Assembly: GCA_947624535.1 (NCBI GenBank)
Contig: CANQKU010000002.1
Span: 1 to 22,438, forward strand
DNA length: 22,438 nucleotides
Reading direction: 5' to 3'
Source: an uncultured Bacilli bacterium
GTDB lineage: Bacteria; Bacillota_I; Bacilli_A; RF39; UBA660
Shown: positions 1 through 7,400 of the stretch, piece after piece
Layout: each line of letters starts with the position of its first letter
Numbering within the stretch: the stretch's first letter is position 1
The notes under the pieces: generated by a model
What the model saw: the letters and a program-made list of their open reading frames with translations, nothing else
What the model was told of the DNA's origin: nothing
Databases searched by the model: none
Made by a program: the position numbers and the translations under genes

Positions 1-347
1 GAGATGGTATTAATGATGCTCCATCTCTTGCTAGTGCTAGTGTAGGTGTTAGTATTCAAACAGGAACAGATATTGCAACAGATGCATCGGATGTGATCTT
101 GATGAATAACAACCTAGAAAAAATTGTTGACTTTCTAGCAATTAGTAAAAAAACAGTAAGAATTATCAAACAAAATTTATTTTGGGCATTCTTTTATAAT
201 ATTTTAATGATCCCTCTAGCAGTTGGTCTATTAAAGCCAATTGGTATATCATTAAATCCTATGATTGCAAGTTTTGCTATGACAATTAGTAGTTTAACAG
301 TTGTACTTAATTCGTTAAGACTTTCGAAAAATAAAAATGAAGTTTAG
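1..347 (+). CDS. copA: Copper-type P1B ATPase, C-terminal fragment (5' end outside window)
   Basis: The reading frame enters from the left edge, with the first full codon at base 3, and ends at TAG 345-347. The first residues form the GDGINDAP hinge motif of P-type ATPases, followed by the usual T-G-T-D-I-A segment. Two membrane helices come next. They carry the Tyr-Asn pair (in AFFYNILM) and the M-x-x-S-S motif (MTISS) that in P1B-1 ATPases contribute Cu(I)-binding side chains in the last two helices. The protein is therefore most likely a Cu(I) exporter in the cytoplasmic membrane. The ATG at 93 is internal and not a start. The next gene begins 9 nt after the stop, so the two are probably co-transcribed. 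Substrate assignment rests on these motifs alone, as the N-terminal metal-binding part is not in the window. Confidence 0.9.
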   Translation, partial: DGINDAPSLASASVGVSIQTGTDIATDASDVILMNNNLEKIVDFLAISKKTVRIIKQNLFWAFFYNILMIPLAVGLLKPIGISLNPMIASFAMTISSLTVVLNSLRLSKNKNEV

Positions 348-356
348 GTGGTAAAA

Positions 357-1037
357 ATGAAAAGAAAAGTAGTTTATGTAGTAGTATTTTTATTAAGTTT
401 ATGCTTAGTAACAGGGTGTATGAAAAATAATACTTCTGATGCATTAAAATTTAAAAAAGAATATGAAAATTTAAATGGAGAAAAAAATAGTAATAATGTA
501 GATTATCGAGAAATAACAATCGATGAAGATAATCCATTTGTTTATGCAACTGGTGAAGATATTGTGGAAAAAATAAAAGATAAGGAAACTTTTTATGTTT
601 ACTTTGGATCTTCTTATTGTCCATGGTGTAGAAGTGTTTTAGAAAAAGCAGTAGAAACTGCTAAAGAAGAAGATATTAGTAAAATTTATTATGTAGATAT
701 ATGGGATAAAGATCATGTTGAAATTTTGAGAGATAAGTATGAATTAACAGATGAAGGTAAGACTAAACTTGTCCAAGAAGGTGGAAAAGGTTATCAAGAG
801 TTATTAACTTATTTTGACTCATTATTAAGTGACTATGTTTTAACTGATGAAGATGGAAAAGAAATATCAGTTGGTGAAAAAAGAATTTTTGCTCCTAACT
901 TTATCTATGTAGAAAAAGGAAAAGCTATAAAATTAGTAGAGGGAATATCTAAAAAACAAAAAAGTTCTACTGATAAATTAACTGAAGAAATATTAAAAGA
1001 TGAAGAAGAACAATTTGAAGAGTTATTCGATAATTAA
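357..1037 (+). CDS. Thioredoxin-fold lipoprotein with CPWC motif
   Basis: A 226-residue exported lipoprotein. The N-terminus has a basic start, a hydrophobic stretch and a lipobox (LVTGC) with the lipidated Cys at about residue 21. The thioredoxin-like part starts near residue 75 and contains C88-P-W-C91 after a predicted beta strand, typical of thioredoxin and bacteriocin-transport-accessory-like folds. ATG 357 is chosen over the in-frame GTG at 348 because AGGTGG (346-351) lies 5 nt upstream and forms its ribosome binding site. The gene follows the copper ATPase by 9 nt and is closed by a hairpin terminator, so both probably form one unit. A role in thiol redox chemistry outside the membrane, perhaps linked to copper stress, is inferred from the motif and neighbour. 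The C-terminus is acidic. No specific named family is certain. Confidence 0.8.
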   Translation: MKRKVVYVVVFLLSLCLVTGCMKNNTSDALKFKKEYENLNGEKNSNNVDYREITIDEDNPFVYATGEDIVEKIKDKETFYVYFGSSYCPWCRSVLEKAVETAKEEDISKIYYVDIWDKDHVEILRDKYELTDEGKTKLVQEGGKGYQELLTYFDSLLSDYVLTDEDGKEISVGEKRIFAPNFIYVEKGKAIKLVEGISKKQKSSTDKLTEEILKDEEEQFEELFDN

Positions 1038-1048
1038 TAATAAATTTG

Positions 1049-1082
1049 ACATGGCTATACTTAATAGTAGTCATGTTTTTTA
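1049..1082 (+). terminator. Rho-independent terminator after the thioredoxin lipoprotein
   Basis: A 9-bp stem, ACATGGCTA at 1049-1057 pairing with TAGTCATGT at 1068-1076 (one G:U pair), with an 11-nt loop and followed directly by a run of six T. It lies 12 nt after the stop codon. Confidence 0.8.
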
Positions 1083-1114
1083 ATAAGAATTCATAGAAAA
1101 GGGATGACTTAAAC

Positions 1115-1184
1115 TGTAAACAATTTACACCTATTTACAATATATGTAAAATATCTTTACAAAAAAAGTTAAAGTAAATTTACA
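1115..1184. promoter_or_regulatory. Cluster of six TGTAAA/TTTACA boxes spaced by about one helical turn
   Basis: TGTAAA occurs at 1115 and 1145; its complement TTTACA occurs at 1124, 1134, 1156 and 1179. Start-to-start distances are 9, 10, 11, 11 and 23 bases, close to one or two turns of B-DNA. Two pairs form inverted repeats (1115/1124 and 1134/1145). The cluster runs up to the -10 element of the next gene, so it could be an operator array for a dimeric regulator. The regulator is not identified. Part of this could be chance in AT-rich DNA. Confidence 0.5.
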
Positions 1185-1187
1185 GTG

Positions 1188-1196
1188 TGTTATAAT
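1188..1196 (+). promoter_or_regulatory. Extended -10 promoter for the DUF2628-like gene
   Basis: TGTTATAAT fits the extended -10 consensus TGnTATAAT exactly. No good -35 is visible at the right distance. The -10 hexamer ends 23 nt before the ATG, giving a short leader that contains AAGGAGG. Confidence 0.6.
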
Positions 1197-1219
1197 ATTA
1201 GTAATAATAAGGAGGAATT

Positions 1220-2647
1220 ATGAACGATACTAATAATATGTCAAATGACAATAATGTAACACCAGTTACTGATAATAATAATGTAGTAGCGGAACCAAGT
1301 AATGACAGTGTGATACCAGTAACGGATGCTAATAATGTATCAAGCAAGCCAAATACTGATAATGTAATACCAGCTGCTGATACTAATAATGTGGTAACTG
1401 AACCCGTTGTAGCAGCACAATCTGAACCTGTTCAACCTATGCCAACTACACCAAATATGGATCAAGTTCAACAACCAAGTACCCCAGTTGTAGATAATAC
1501 AATTAATACAAATACACTAGAACCTAATAATCAAACAGTAACACCTAATCAAAATATGGCATTAAATCCTGAAGATGAGGAACTATTAAAAGCATATATT
1601 GGAAATAATTATGATAAGATTACTACTAGAAAATTTAATATTGCAGGTTTCTTTTTCACAACATTTTATATGTTTTATAGAAAAATGTTTTTATATGCTA
1701 TTGTTTTGTTCTTAGTTAATTTTGTAGTTATAAATTATGCAAAAAATTTCGCAAGTATAATATCAATTTTATTTAGTGTTGTAGTAGGTTTATTAATTAA
1801 TAAAATTTATATTGCTGATGCTAAGAAAAAGATAAGTAAGATTAAGCAAGCTAATCCCCAAAAAAGTATTGAAGAGTTAAAAAATCTTTGTGCTAATAAG
1901 GGTGGAGTAAGTGTTGGTAAAGTAGTTATAGGATTTTTCACTGAAATAGGTATAATAGTTATCATCGTCGCAGTTATGTTTTTAATGGGTGTTAAATCTG
2001 TAGTAGAAGAGTTTCTAAATCTTAATAATTGGAATATAGAAGTTAGTCAAGATGGTGGTAATAATACAAATGATACAAATAATAGTAATTCTTCAACAGA
2101 TGGAACTTTATTAAAAAATGTTGAGTTTAACGGTTATTCTTGTGTTGGGTCTAAATGTAGTGTAACTATTAAAGATCCAAATGGAAATAGTGCTGACTAC
2201 TCAATAAATAGTGATGATGAGTTAATAAAAGCATTAAATGACTACAAAGAATATATAAATGTAGATATATATTATACAGATGATGGTAGTGAGAAAAAAA
2301 TTAATAGTTATAAAATATATTTAAAAGCAAATGATGAAGATATCAGTAATGTAAAAACAGAAAGTGCATTAAGAGAAAAAATTGGCTTATATTCATTAGG
2401 TACTTATACTGAAGATTTTGTATTAAAAGAAATTGGTACACCTGGTACTGGCTATGACAATGGTAATTCATATACATATAATAATTATACATTTACAAAT
2501 AGTAAAAATACTGATTATGAAATGAAATATATCAATGCCCCTGATAATTTAAATTTAGTTGTAGGTAGTACATATACAATTACTTTTGAAGTAGTTGAGG
2601 GTATAATGGATTATGACTATAATATTGTATCTATTACAAATAAATAA
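1220..2647 (+). CDS. DUF2628-like membrane protein with N-terminal repeats and exported C-terminal domain
   Basis: A 475-residue protein in four parts. Residues 1-125 are low-complexity and rich in Asn, Pro, Val and Thr. They include three tandem 18-residue repeats (residues 12-65) with the core P-V-T-D-x-N-N-V. Residues 130-250 contain a charged KAYIGNNYDKI-type segment, a short hydrophobic loop ending in FYRKMFLYA, two or three membrane helices and a lysine-rich stretch. This resembles DUF2628 proteins, which are uncharacterised. A further helix lies at about 240-262. The last 200 residues are polar, with two Cys (YSCVGSKCS), and probably form an extracytoplasmic beta domain. The start is set by AAGGAGG just upstream. 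The gene stands alone between terminators. The function is unknown; the DUF2628 call is from recall of the family pattern. Confidence 0.75.
   Translation: MNDTNNMSNDNNVTPVTDNNNVVAEPSNDSVIPVTDANNVSSKPNTDNVIPAADTNNVVTEPVVAAQSEPVQPMPTTPNMDQVQQPSTPVVDNTINTNTLEPNNQTVTPNQNMALNPEDEELLKAYIGNNYDKITTRKFNIAGFFFTTFYMFYRKMFLYAIVLFLVNFVVINYAKNFASIISILFSVVVGLLINKIYIADAKKKISKIKQANPQKSIEELKNLCANKGGVSVGKVVIGFFTEIGIIVIIVAVMFLMGVKSVVEEFLNLNNWNIEVSQDGGNNTNDTNNSNSSTDGTLLKNVEFNGYSCVGSKCSVTIKDPNGNSADYSINSDDELIKALNDYKEYINVDIYYTDDGSEKKINSYKIYLKANDEDISNVKTESALREKIGLYSLGTYTEDFVLKEIGTPGTGYDNGNSYTYNNYTFTNSKNTDYEMKYINAPDNLNLVVGSTYTITFEVVEGIMDYDYNIVSITNK
1253..1414 (+). repeat. Three tandem 54-bp units encoding 18-residue repeats
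   Basis: Units at 1253-1306, 1307-1360 and 1361-1414 encode similar 18-residue blocks of the form [NS]-V-[TI]-P-[VA]-[TA]-D-x-N-N-V-x-x-x-P followed by three variable residues. The third unit has drifted most. They lie in the predicted cytoplasmic, disordered N-terminus of the DUF2628-like protein. Confidence 0.75.
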
Positions 2648-2657
2648 TTATATTAAT

Positions 2658-2683
2658 AGACAGCAGTTTATGTTGTCTTTTTT
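2658..2683 (+). terminator. Rho-independent terminator after the DUF2628-like gene
   Basis: A 7-bp stem, AGACAGC at 2658-2664 pairing with GTTGTCT at 2672-2678 (one G:U pair), with a 7-nt loop and a T run at 2678-2683. It lies 10 nt after the stop codon. Confidence 0.75.
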
Positions 2684-2701
2684 CTTTGAAATTAATTTAA
2701 C

Positions 2702-2707
2702 TATAAT
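2702..2707 (+). promoter_or_regulatory. -10 element for the CwlD-like amidase
   Basis: A perfect TATAAT lies 26 nt before the ATG, with no convincing -35. The leader carries AGGTGA (2724-2729), a ribosome-binding pattern shared by several genes in this window. Confidence 0.45.
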
Positions 2708-2733
2708 AAGCATAAACTTTATTAGGTGAAAAT

Positions 2734-3390
2734 ATGATAAAACAATATAAAAAAGTGATGCTTGGTCTACTATTATTATTTGTATTTACATTACAATTTA
2801 TAGAGGCTAAAAATGTAAGTTTAAAGGGTAAAGTAATCACAATTGATCCTGGACACGGTGGTAGAGACTCAGGTACTAGATATGGAAATATTTTAGAAAA
2901 AGATTTAAATCTCCAAATTTCTGAGCAATTGGAAAATGAATTAGTTAAATATGGCGCTACTATATATATGACAAGAACTAAGGATGAAGATTTATCTAGC
3001 CCCTATGACAAAAGAAAGAAAAGAGGGGATTTATATAGACGTATTCGTTTTATTGAAAAGAATAAAACTACCTTGTATTTATCAATCCATATTAATTGGT
3101 ATAACGACTATTATTACAGTGGTGTTGAAATACTTTATAACAATATTAATCCTAAAAATAAAAAATTAAGTGAAAGTATAACTAATGAATTTTTAAAAGC
3201 TAAAATTAAAACTAGAGAACCTACTACTACTGACTTATATCTTTATCGTAATACTAAAGTTCCAGGTGTTTTAATTGAGTGTGGATTTTTATCTAATAAA
3301 AATGAAAGATATTTATTACAAACTAAAGAGTATCAACAAGAAATAAGTAAAATTATTACCAAAGGTGTAATAAACTATCTAAATACTTAA
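2734..3390 (+). CDS. CwlD-like N-acetylmuramoyl-L-alanine amidase
   Basis: A 218-residue Amidase_3 enzyme that would cleave the bond between N-acetylmuramic acid and L-alanine in peptidoglycan. The N-terminus has a basic tip and one hydrophobic helix (residues 8-24), a signal peptide or membrane anchor. The catalytic domain follows at once with all expected residues: zinc ligands H41 (in DPGHGG), E55 (in NILEKDL) and H119 (in SIHIN), and the catalytic E182 (in IECGF). It lacks SH3, SPOR or LysM domains. This small architecture is that of CwlD, which makes muramic lactam in spore cortex; B. subtilis CwlD is of similar length. The window gives no further cortex genes, so a general cell-wall role is equally possible. 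AGGTGA upstream supports the start. Confidence 0.88.
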   Translation: MIKQYKKVMLGLLLLFVFTLQFIEAKNVSLKGKVITIDPGHGGRDSGTRYGNILEKDLNLQISEQLENELVKYGATIYMTRTKDEDLSSPYDKRKKRGDLYRRIRFIEKNKTTLYLSIHINWYNDYYYSGVEILYNNINPKNKKLSESITNEFLKAKIKTREPTTTDLYLYRNTKVPGVLIECGFLSNKNERYLLQTKEYQQEISKIITKGVINYLNT

Positions 3391-3392
3391 TT

Positions 3393-3434
3393 TTGTCAAA
3401 AAATTCAATTAAAATATGAAAAAAACACTATAAT
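3393..3434 (+). promoter_or_regulatory. Putative promoter region of dinD
   Basis: TTGTCA (3393-3398, 5 of 6 to the -35 consensus) is followed 16 nt later by TATGAA (3415-3420). A separate perfect TATAAT lies at 3429-3434 without a matched -35. Either could serve. No Firmicute LexA box (CGAAC-N4-GTTCG) is seen here, although DinD in E. coli is SOS-induced. Confidence 0.35.
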
Positions 3435-3446
3435 AATAAAGAAAAG

Positions 3447-3477
3447 TAATTTTATGAAATATTAAAAAGTAAAATTA
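3447..3477. repeat. Inverted repeat in the dinD leader
   Basis: TAATTTTA (3447-3454) and TAAAATTA (3470-3477) form an 8-bp perfect dyad with a 15-nt spacer, between the TATAAT and the ribosome binding site of dinD. It could be an operator or a weak leader hairpin. It is all A/T, so chance is plausible. Confidence 0.3.
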
Positions 3478-3501
3478 TCATGATAAATCAGGAGGTTAAA
3501 A

Positions 3502-4314
3502 ATGCATCAAATAAAAAAATATAGTGAAAAAACTTTTGAAAGTATAAAACATTTAGATGAATATGGAAATGAATATTGGTATGCTCGAGAGTTAATGGTA
3601 GCCCTTGAATACAAAAGATGGGATAAATTTAGTAATGTTATCAATCATGCTAAGATTGCTTGTGAAAAAAGTAATAATCAGGTTGAGAACCATTTTTCCC
3701 ACTTGGGAAAAATGGTCAGTATAGGTTCAGGTGCAAAAAGAAAACAAATAGATTATCAATTATCAAGATATGCTTGTTACTTAATTGTTCAAAATGCCGA
3801 TTCGAAAAAAGAAACCGTTGCACTTGGTCAAACTTATTTCGCTGTTCAAACAAGAAAACAGGAAATTTTTGAATGGGAATATAGCAAATTATCCGAAAAC
3901 GAAAAGAGATTTTACCAAAGAAATTTAACTAAAAAAGGAAATTACTCTTTAAATCAAACTGCTAAAAATGCTGGTGTTAAAAATTTTGATCAATTTCACA
4001 ATTATGGATATAAAGGATTATATAATGGAGAAACTGCCAATGATATTGCTAAAAGAAAAGGATTAAGATATAGAGAAGATATTTTAGATAACATGGGTAG
4101 CGAAGAACTAGCTGCAAATTTATTTCGCATTACACAAACTGAATCAAAATTAAAAAAAGAAAATATCAAAACAGAAAGTGATGCAAATAAAGCCCATTAC
4201 ACTATTGGAAAAAACATTAGAGAAGTTATTAAAAAAAATGGTGGAACAAAGCCTGAAAATTTACCTACACCCAAAAAAAGTCTTAAAGAGTTAGAAAAAG
4301 AAAAAATAAAATAA
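3502..4314 (+). CDS. dinD: DNA damage-inducible protein D (DinD family)
   Basis: 270 residues, close to the 274 of E. coli DinD. The N-terminal half has the BRO/KilA-N-like start typical of the family (E-Y-W-Y-A-R-E-L near residue 25, then Y-K-R-W-D-K-F). Next come the strongly conserved G-K-M-V-S-I-G-S-G-A, the stretch S-R-Y-A-C-Y-L-I-V-Q-N-A-D and G-Q-T-Y-F-A-V-Q-T-R-K-Q-E. The C-terminal half is charged and helical and ends in a Lys/Glu-rich tail. E. coli DinD inhibits RecA-mediated strand exchange; a similar role here is by homology only. A strong AGGAGG lies before the ATG. The gene is single, with no partner gene. Its coding sequence contains a perfect 13-bp hairpin, listed separately. 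Confidence 0.88.
   Translation: MHQIKKYSEKTFESIKHLDEYGNEYWYARELMVALEYKRWDKFSNVINHAKIACEKSNNQVENHFSHLGKMVSIGSGAKRKQIDYQLSRYACYLIVQNADSKKETVALGQTYFAVQTRKQEIFEWEYSKLSENEKRFYQRNLTKKGNYSLNQTAKNAGVKNFDQFHNYGYKGLYNGETANDIAKRKGLRYREDILDNMGSEELAANLFRITQTESKLKKENIKTESDANKAHYTIGKNIREVIKKNGGTKPENLPTPKKSLKELEKEKIK
3689..3716. repeat. Perfect 13-bp inverted repeat with a 2-nt spacer inside dinD
   Basis: The left arm (3689-3701, ACCATTTTTCCCA) is exactly complementary to the right arm (3704-3716), with only CT between them. The palindrome is wholly inside the dinD reading frame, over the codons for N-H-F-S-H-L-G-K-M-V. Both arms are in frame and the encoded residues resemble the family, so it is not an insertion. 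It could form a hairpin in the mRNA or a protein-binding site in the DNA. Confidence 0.85.
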
Positions 4315-4391
4315 AATGTTATAGGCTATCTATGATAATCAATCATTTTGTTCTATAAAGATAAATAAAATTATAAATCATTAACTTTATA

Positions 4392-4420
4392 TTGTAAAAA
4401 CCCCTAAAAAAAGTTATAAT
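4392..4420 (+). promoter_or_regulatory. Sigma-A type promoter of the essC operon
   Basis: TTGTAA (4392-4397, 4 of 6 to consensus) and a perfect TATAAT (4415-4420) are separated by 17 nt. The leader to the essC start is about 40 nt. Confidence 0.6.
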
Positions 4421-4465
4421 AAAATAGTATAAAAGAATAAAAAACGTGGTAATGGGGTGAATTCA

Positions 4466-7400
4466 ATGATTATTAGATTAATAAAGAAAACAAAAATCTA
4501 TAATTTTTCTTTACCTAATAAAATATTTGGTAATTATTGGATTAAAGATGATGATAAAAGTGGTAATGAAAGAAATTTAATTAATGTTGAAGCTGTCGAT
4601 GGAAAATGGAAGATTAAGAGTGATTTTGAAACTAAAATCATGTCTGGAAATAAAGAGTTAGAATATGCTTATTTAAAAGAATATAGCTTATATTTTTTAA
4701 AGGTCAATACTGATGGAGAGTATGTTATTTTATATTGTTCACCTTCCCTAGATCCACAAATTAATAAATTATCAGTAAATAGACAAGGTGAAATTATTAT
4801 TGGAAATGATACCAATGCTCATATAAATTATTCATATCCATTAGTTTCTAAACAACACGCTAAACTTACCTATTCTAATGGAATGTGGACTATTAAAGAT
4901 TTAAATAGTAAGTATGGTACTTATGTAAATAATTATGCGATAACTTCTAAAACCTTATCTTATGGAGATATTATTTTTATCTTAGGTTTGAAAATTATTG
5001 TAATGAAAGATTATATTGTAATAAATAATATTAGTAATATCGTAAGTTATGATAGTAATACTTTTTCATTAAGTAATGAGATTATTCAAGAACAAATTGT
5101 AATGGATGAAGCAGAAGATGAAAATGTTGAGTTTTATAATGAGAATGACTTTTTCTTCCGCTCACCTCGTTTTAAATCAAAAATAGAGCCAGTTGAGATT
5201 AATGTTGAAGATCCACCTGAGAGAGAAAAGCCTAATGAAATGCCAATGATTTATACCGTAGGTCCAATGCTTACGATGGCTATGAGTTCTATGGTAATGG
5301 GTTATTCTTCATTATCTGGTGTAATTAATGGTACGATGAAATTATCGACTGCTTTACCTACTTTAGTTATGACTTTTGGTATGATTATGACTATGTTACT
5401 TTGGCCACTTCTATCTGATAAATATCAAAAAAGACAACAAAAAAAGCGTGAAGCTTTAAGACAAAGTAAATACCGTGAATATATTGAACAACGTCATCAA
5501 GAAATTATAGCTCAAATGAAAATTCAAAGACAAATTTTAATAGATAATTATTTACCATTAGACGTCGTTAAAAGTATAATTGAAAGTAAAAAAAGAAATC
5601 TTTGGGAAAGAGAAATAAATCAAGAAGACTTCCTTGACTTAAGACTTGGTATAGGCTCTAAAGAATTAGAGGGGAATATCACTTTCCCTGAAAAAAGATT
5701 TTCCCTAGATGAAGATGACTTAAAAGAATTTGTATTAAAAGTAGCATCAGAATCGAGAATGTTAGTAGATGTGCCTATTTCATTATCATTTGTTAAAAAT
5801 TATATTACAGCCATAATTGGTGAAGGTAAACAAAAACAAAAATTTATTGAGGGATTAATTCTTCAACTTATAGCATTCCATAGCTATGATGACTTAAAAA
5901 TAGTTTTATTTACAAATGAAAAGAATAGTTCTTTATGGGAATATTTGAAAATTTTACCACATTGTTGGAGCAATGACAGAACAATTAGATATTTTGCTAC
6001 TAACGATGATGAGATGAAAGAGTTATCACTTTATCTAGAAAAAGAATTTCAACATAGAAAATTTAGTGGAGATACTAATCAATTAAATGATAAAGATTAT
6101 TCTTACTACAAGCTATACTACTTTGTTATTACAGATGACTATAAGTTAGTAAGAGATTTAGATATAATTAAAGATATTGCCTCTCAAGATTTTAATTTAG
6201 GATTTAGTCTAACAGTAATTAGTCCTAAGATTACAAATTTACCAAATGAATGTAAGACATTTATTAGTATTGGTGACTTAAAGTCAGGTGTCTTTGAAAG
6301 TGAATTAGTTTCTAAAAAACAAAAAGAGTTTGTAGCTGACTTTGACTCTACTTTAAACTTATTTAAATATGCTAAAATACTTGCTAATATACCAATTGAG
6401 GTAGAAAAGTTAGAGAAAAATATTCCAGATACGATTACATTCTTGGAATTATATAATGTTGGAATGATTGAACAGTTAAATATTTTAAATCGCTGGAAGA
6501 GTAATGATCCTACTAAGTCGTTACAAGTACCAATTGGTGTAGATAAAAATGGTGATCAATTTAAACTTGACTTACATGAAAAATTTTATGGACCACATGG
6601 ACTTATTGCAGGTATGACAGGTTCTGGTAAAAGTGAATTAATAATTACTTATATTTTATCAATGGCAGTTAATTTTCATCCTTATGAAGTTTCATTTGTG
6701 TTAATTGACTATAAGGGTGGAGGTCTAGCTGGAGTTTTCCAAAATAAAGAAAATAATGTTAAATTACCACATATTGCTGGAACGATAACAAACTTAGATA
6801 CTATTGAAATGAACCGTGCTTTATCATCTATTCAAAGTGAACTTAGAAGACGCCAAAGAATGTTTAATAAAGCTCGTGATGAGTTAAATGAAAGTACGAT
6901 TGATATTTATAAATACCAAAGATTATATCGTGAGGGTAAAGTAGATGAACCAATTTCTCATTTGTTTATTATCTCTGATGAGTTTGCGGAATTAAAATCT
7001 CAACAACCTGACTTCATGGATCAATTAATTTCAACCGCACGTATTGGTCGTAGTTTGGGTGTTCATTTAATTCTAGCTACTCAAAAACCAGCTGGTGTAG
7101 TTGATGATCAAATTTGGTCAAACTCTAAATTCAAGATATGTTTGAAAGTTCAAGATCGTTCTGATAGTTTGGATATGATTAAATGTCCAGATGCAGCTTC
7201 TTTAAAAAATCCAGGTAGATTTTATCTATTAGTTGGATACAATGAATTATTTGCTTTAGGACAATCAGCTTGGGCAGGGGCTCAATATTATCCTACTGAA
7301 AAAAGAAAAAAACGAATTGATACAGATGTTAATTTCATTGATAACGTAGGAAATATTGTTAAATCACTAGGAACAACTCAAGCTCAAACTCCAGTGCAAT

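Noticed and set aside
2984..3169. 61-codon open frame inside the CwlD-like amidase
   Set aside because: It is a shifted frame within a gene that has all family catalytic residues.
3390..3502. LexA/SOS box upstream of dinD
   Set aside because: No CGAAC-N4-GTTCG-like site is present; only an AT-only inverted repeat was found.
4320..4366. TTATAG...CTATAA pairing after dinD as a terminator
   Set aside because: The stem is 6 bp with a loop of more than 25 nt and no T run follows it.
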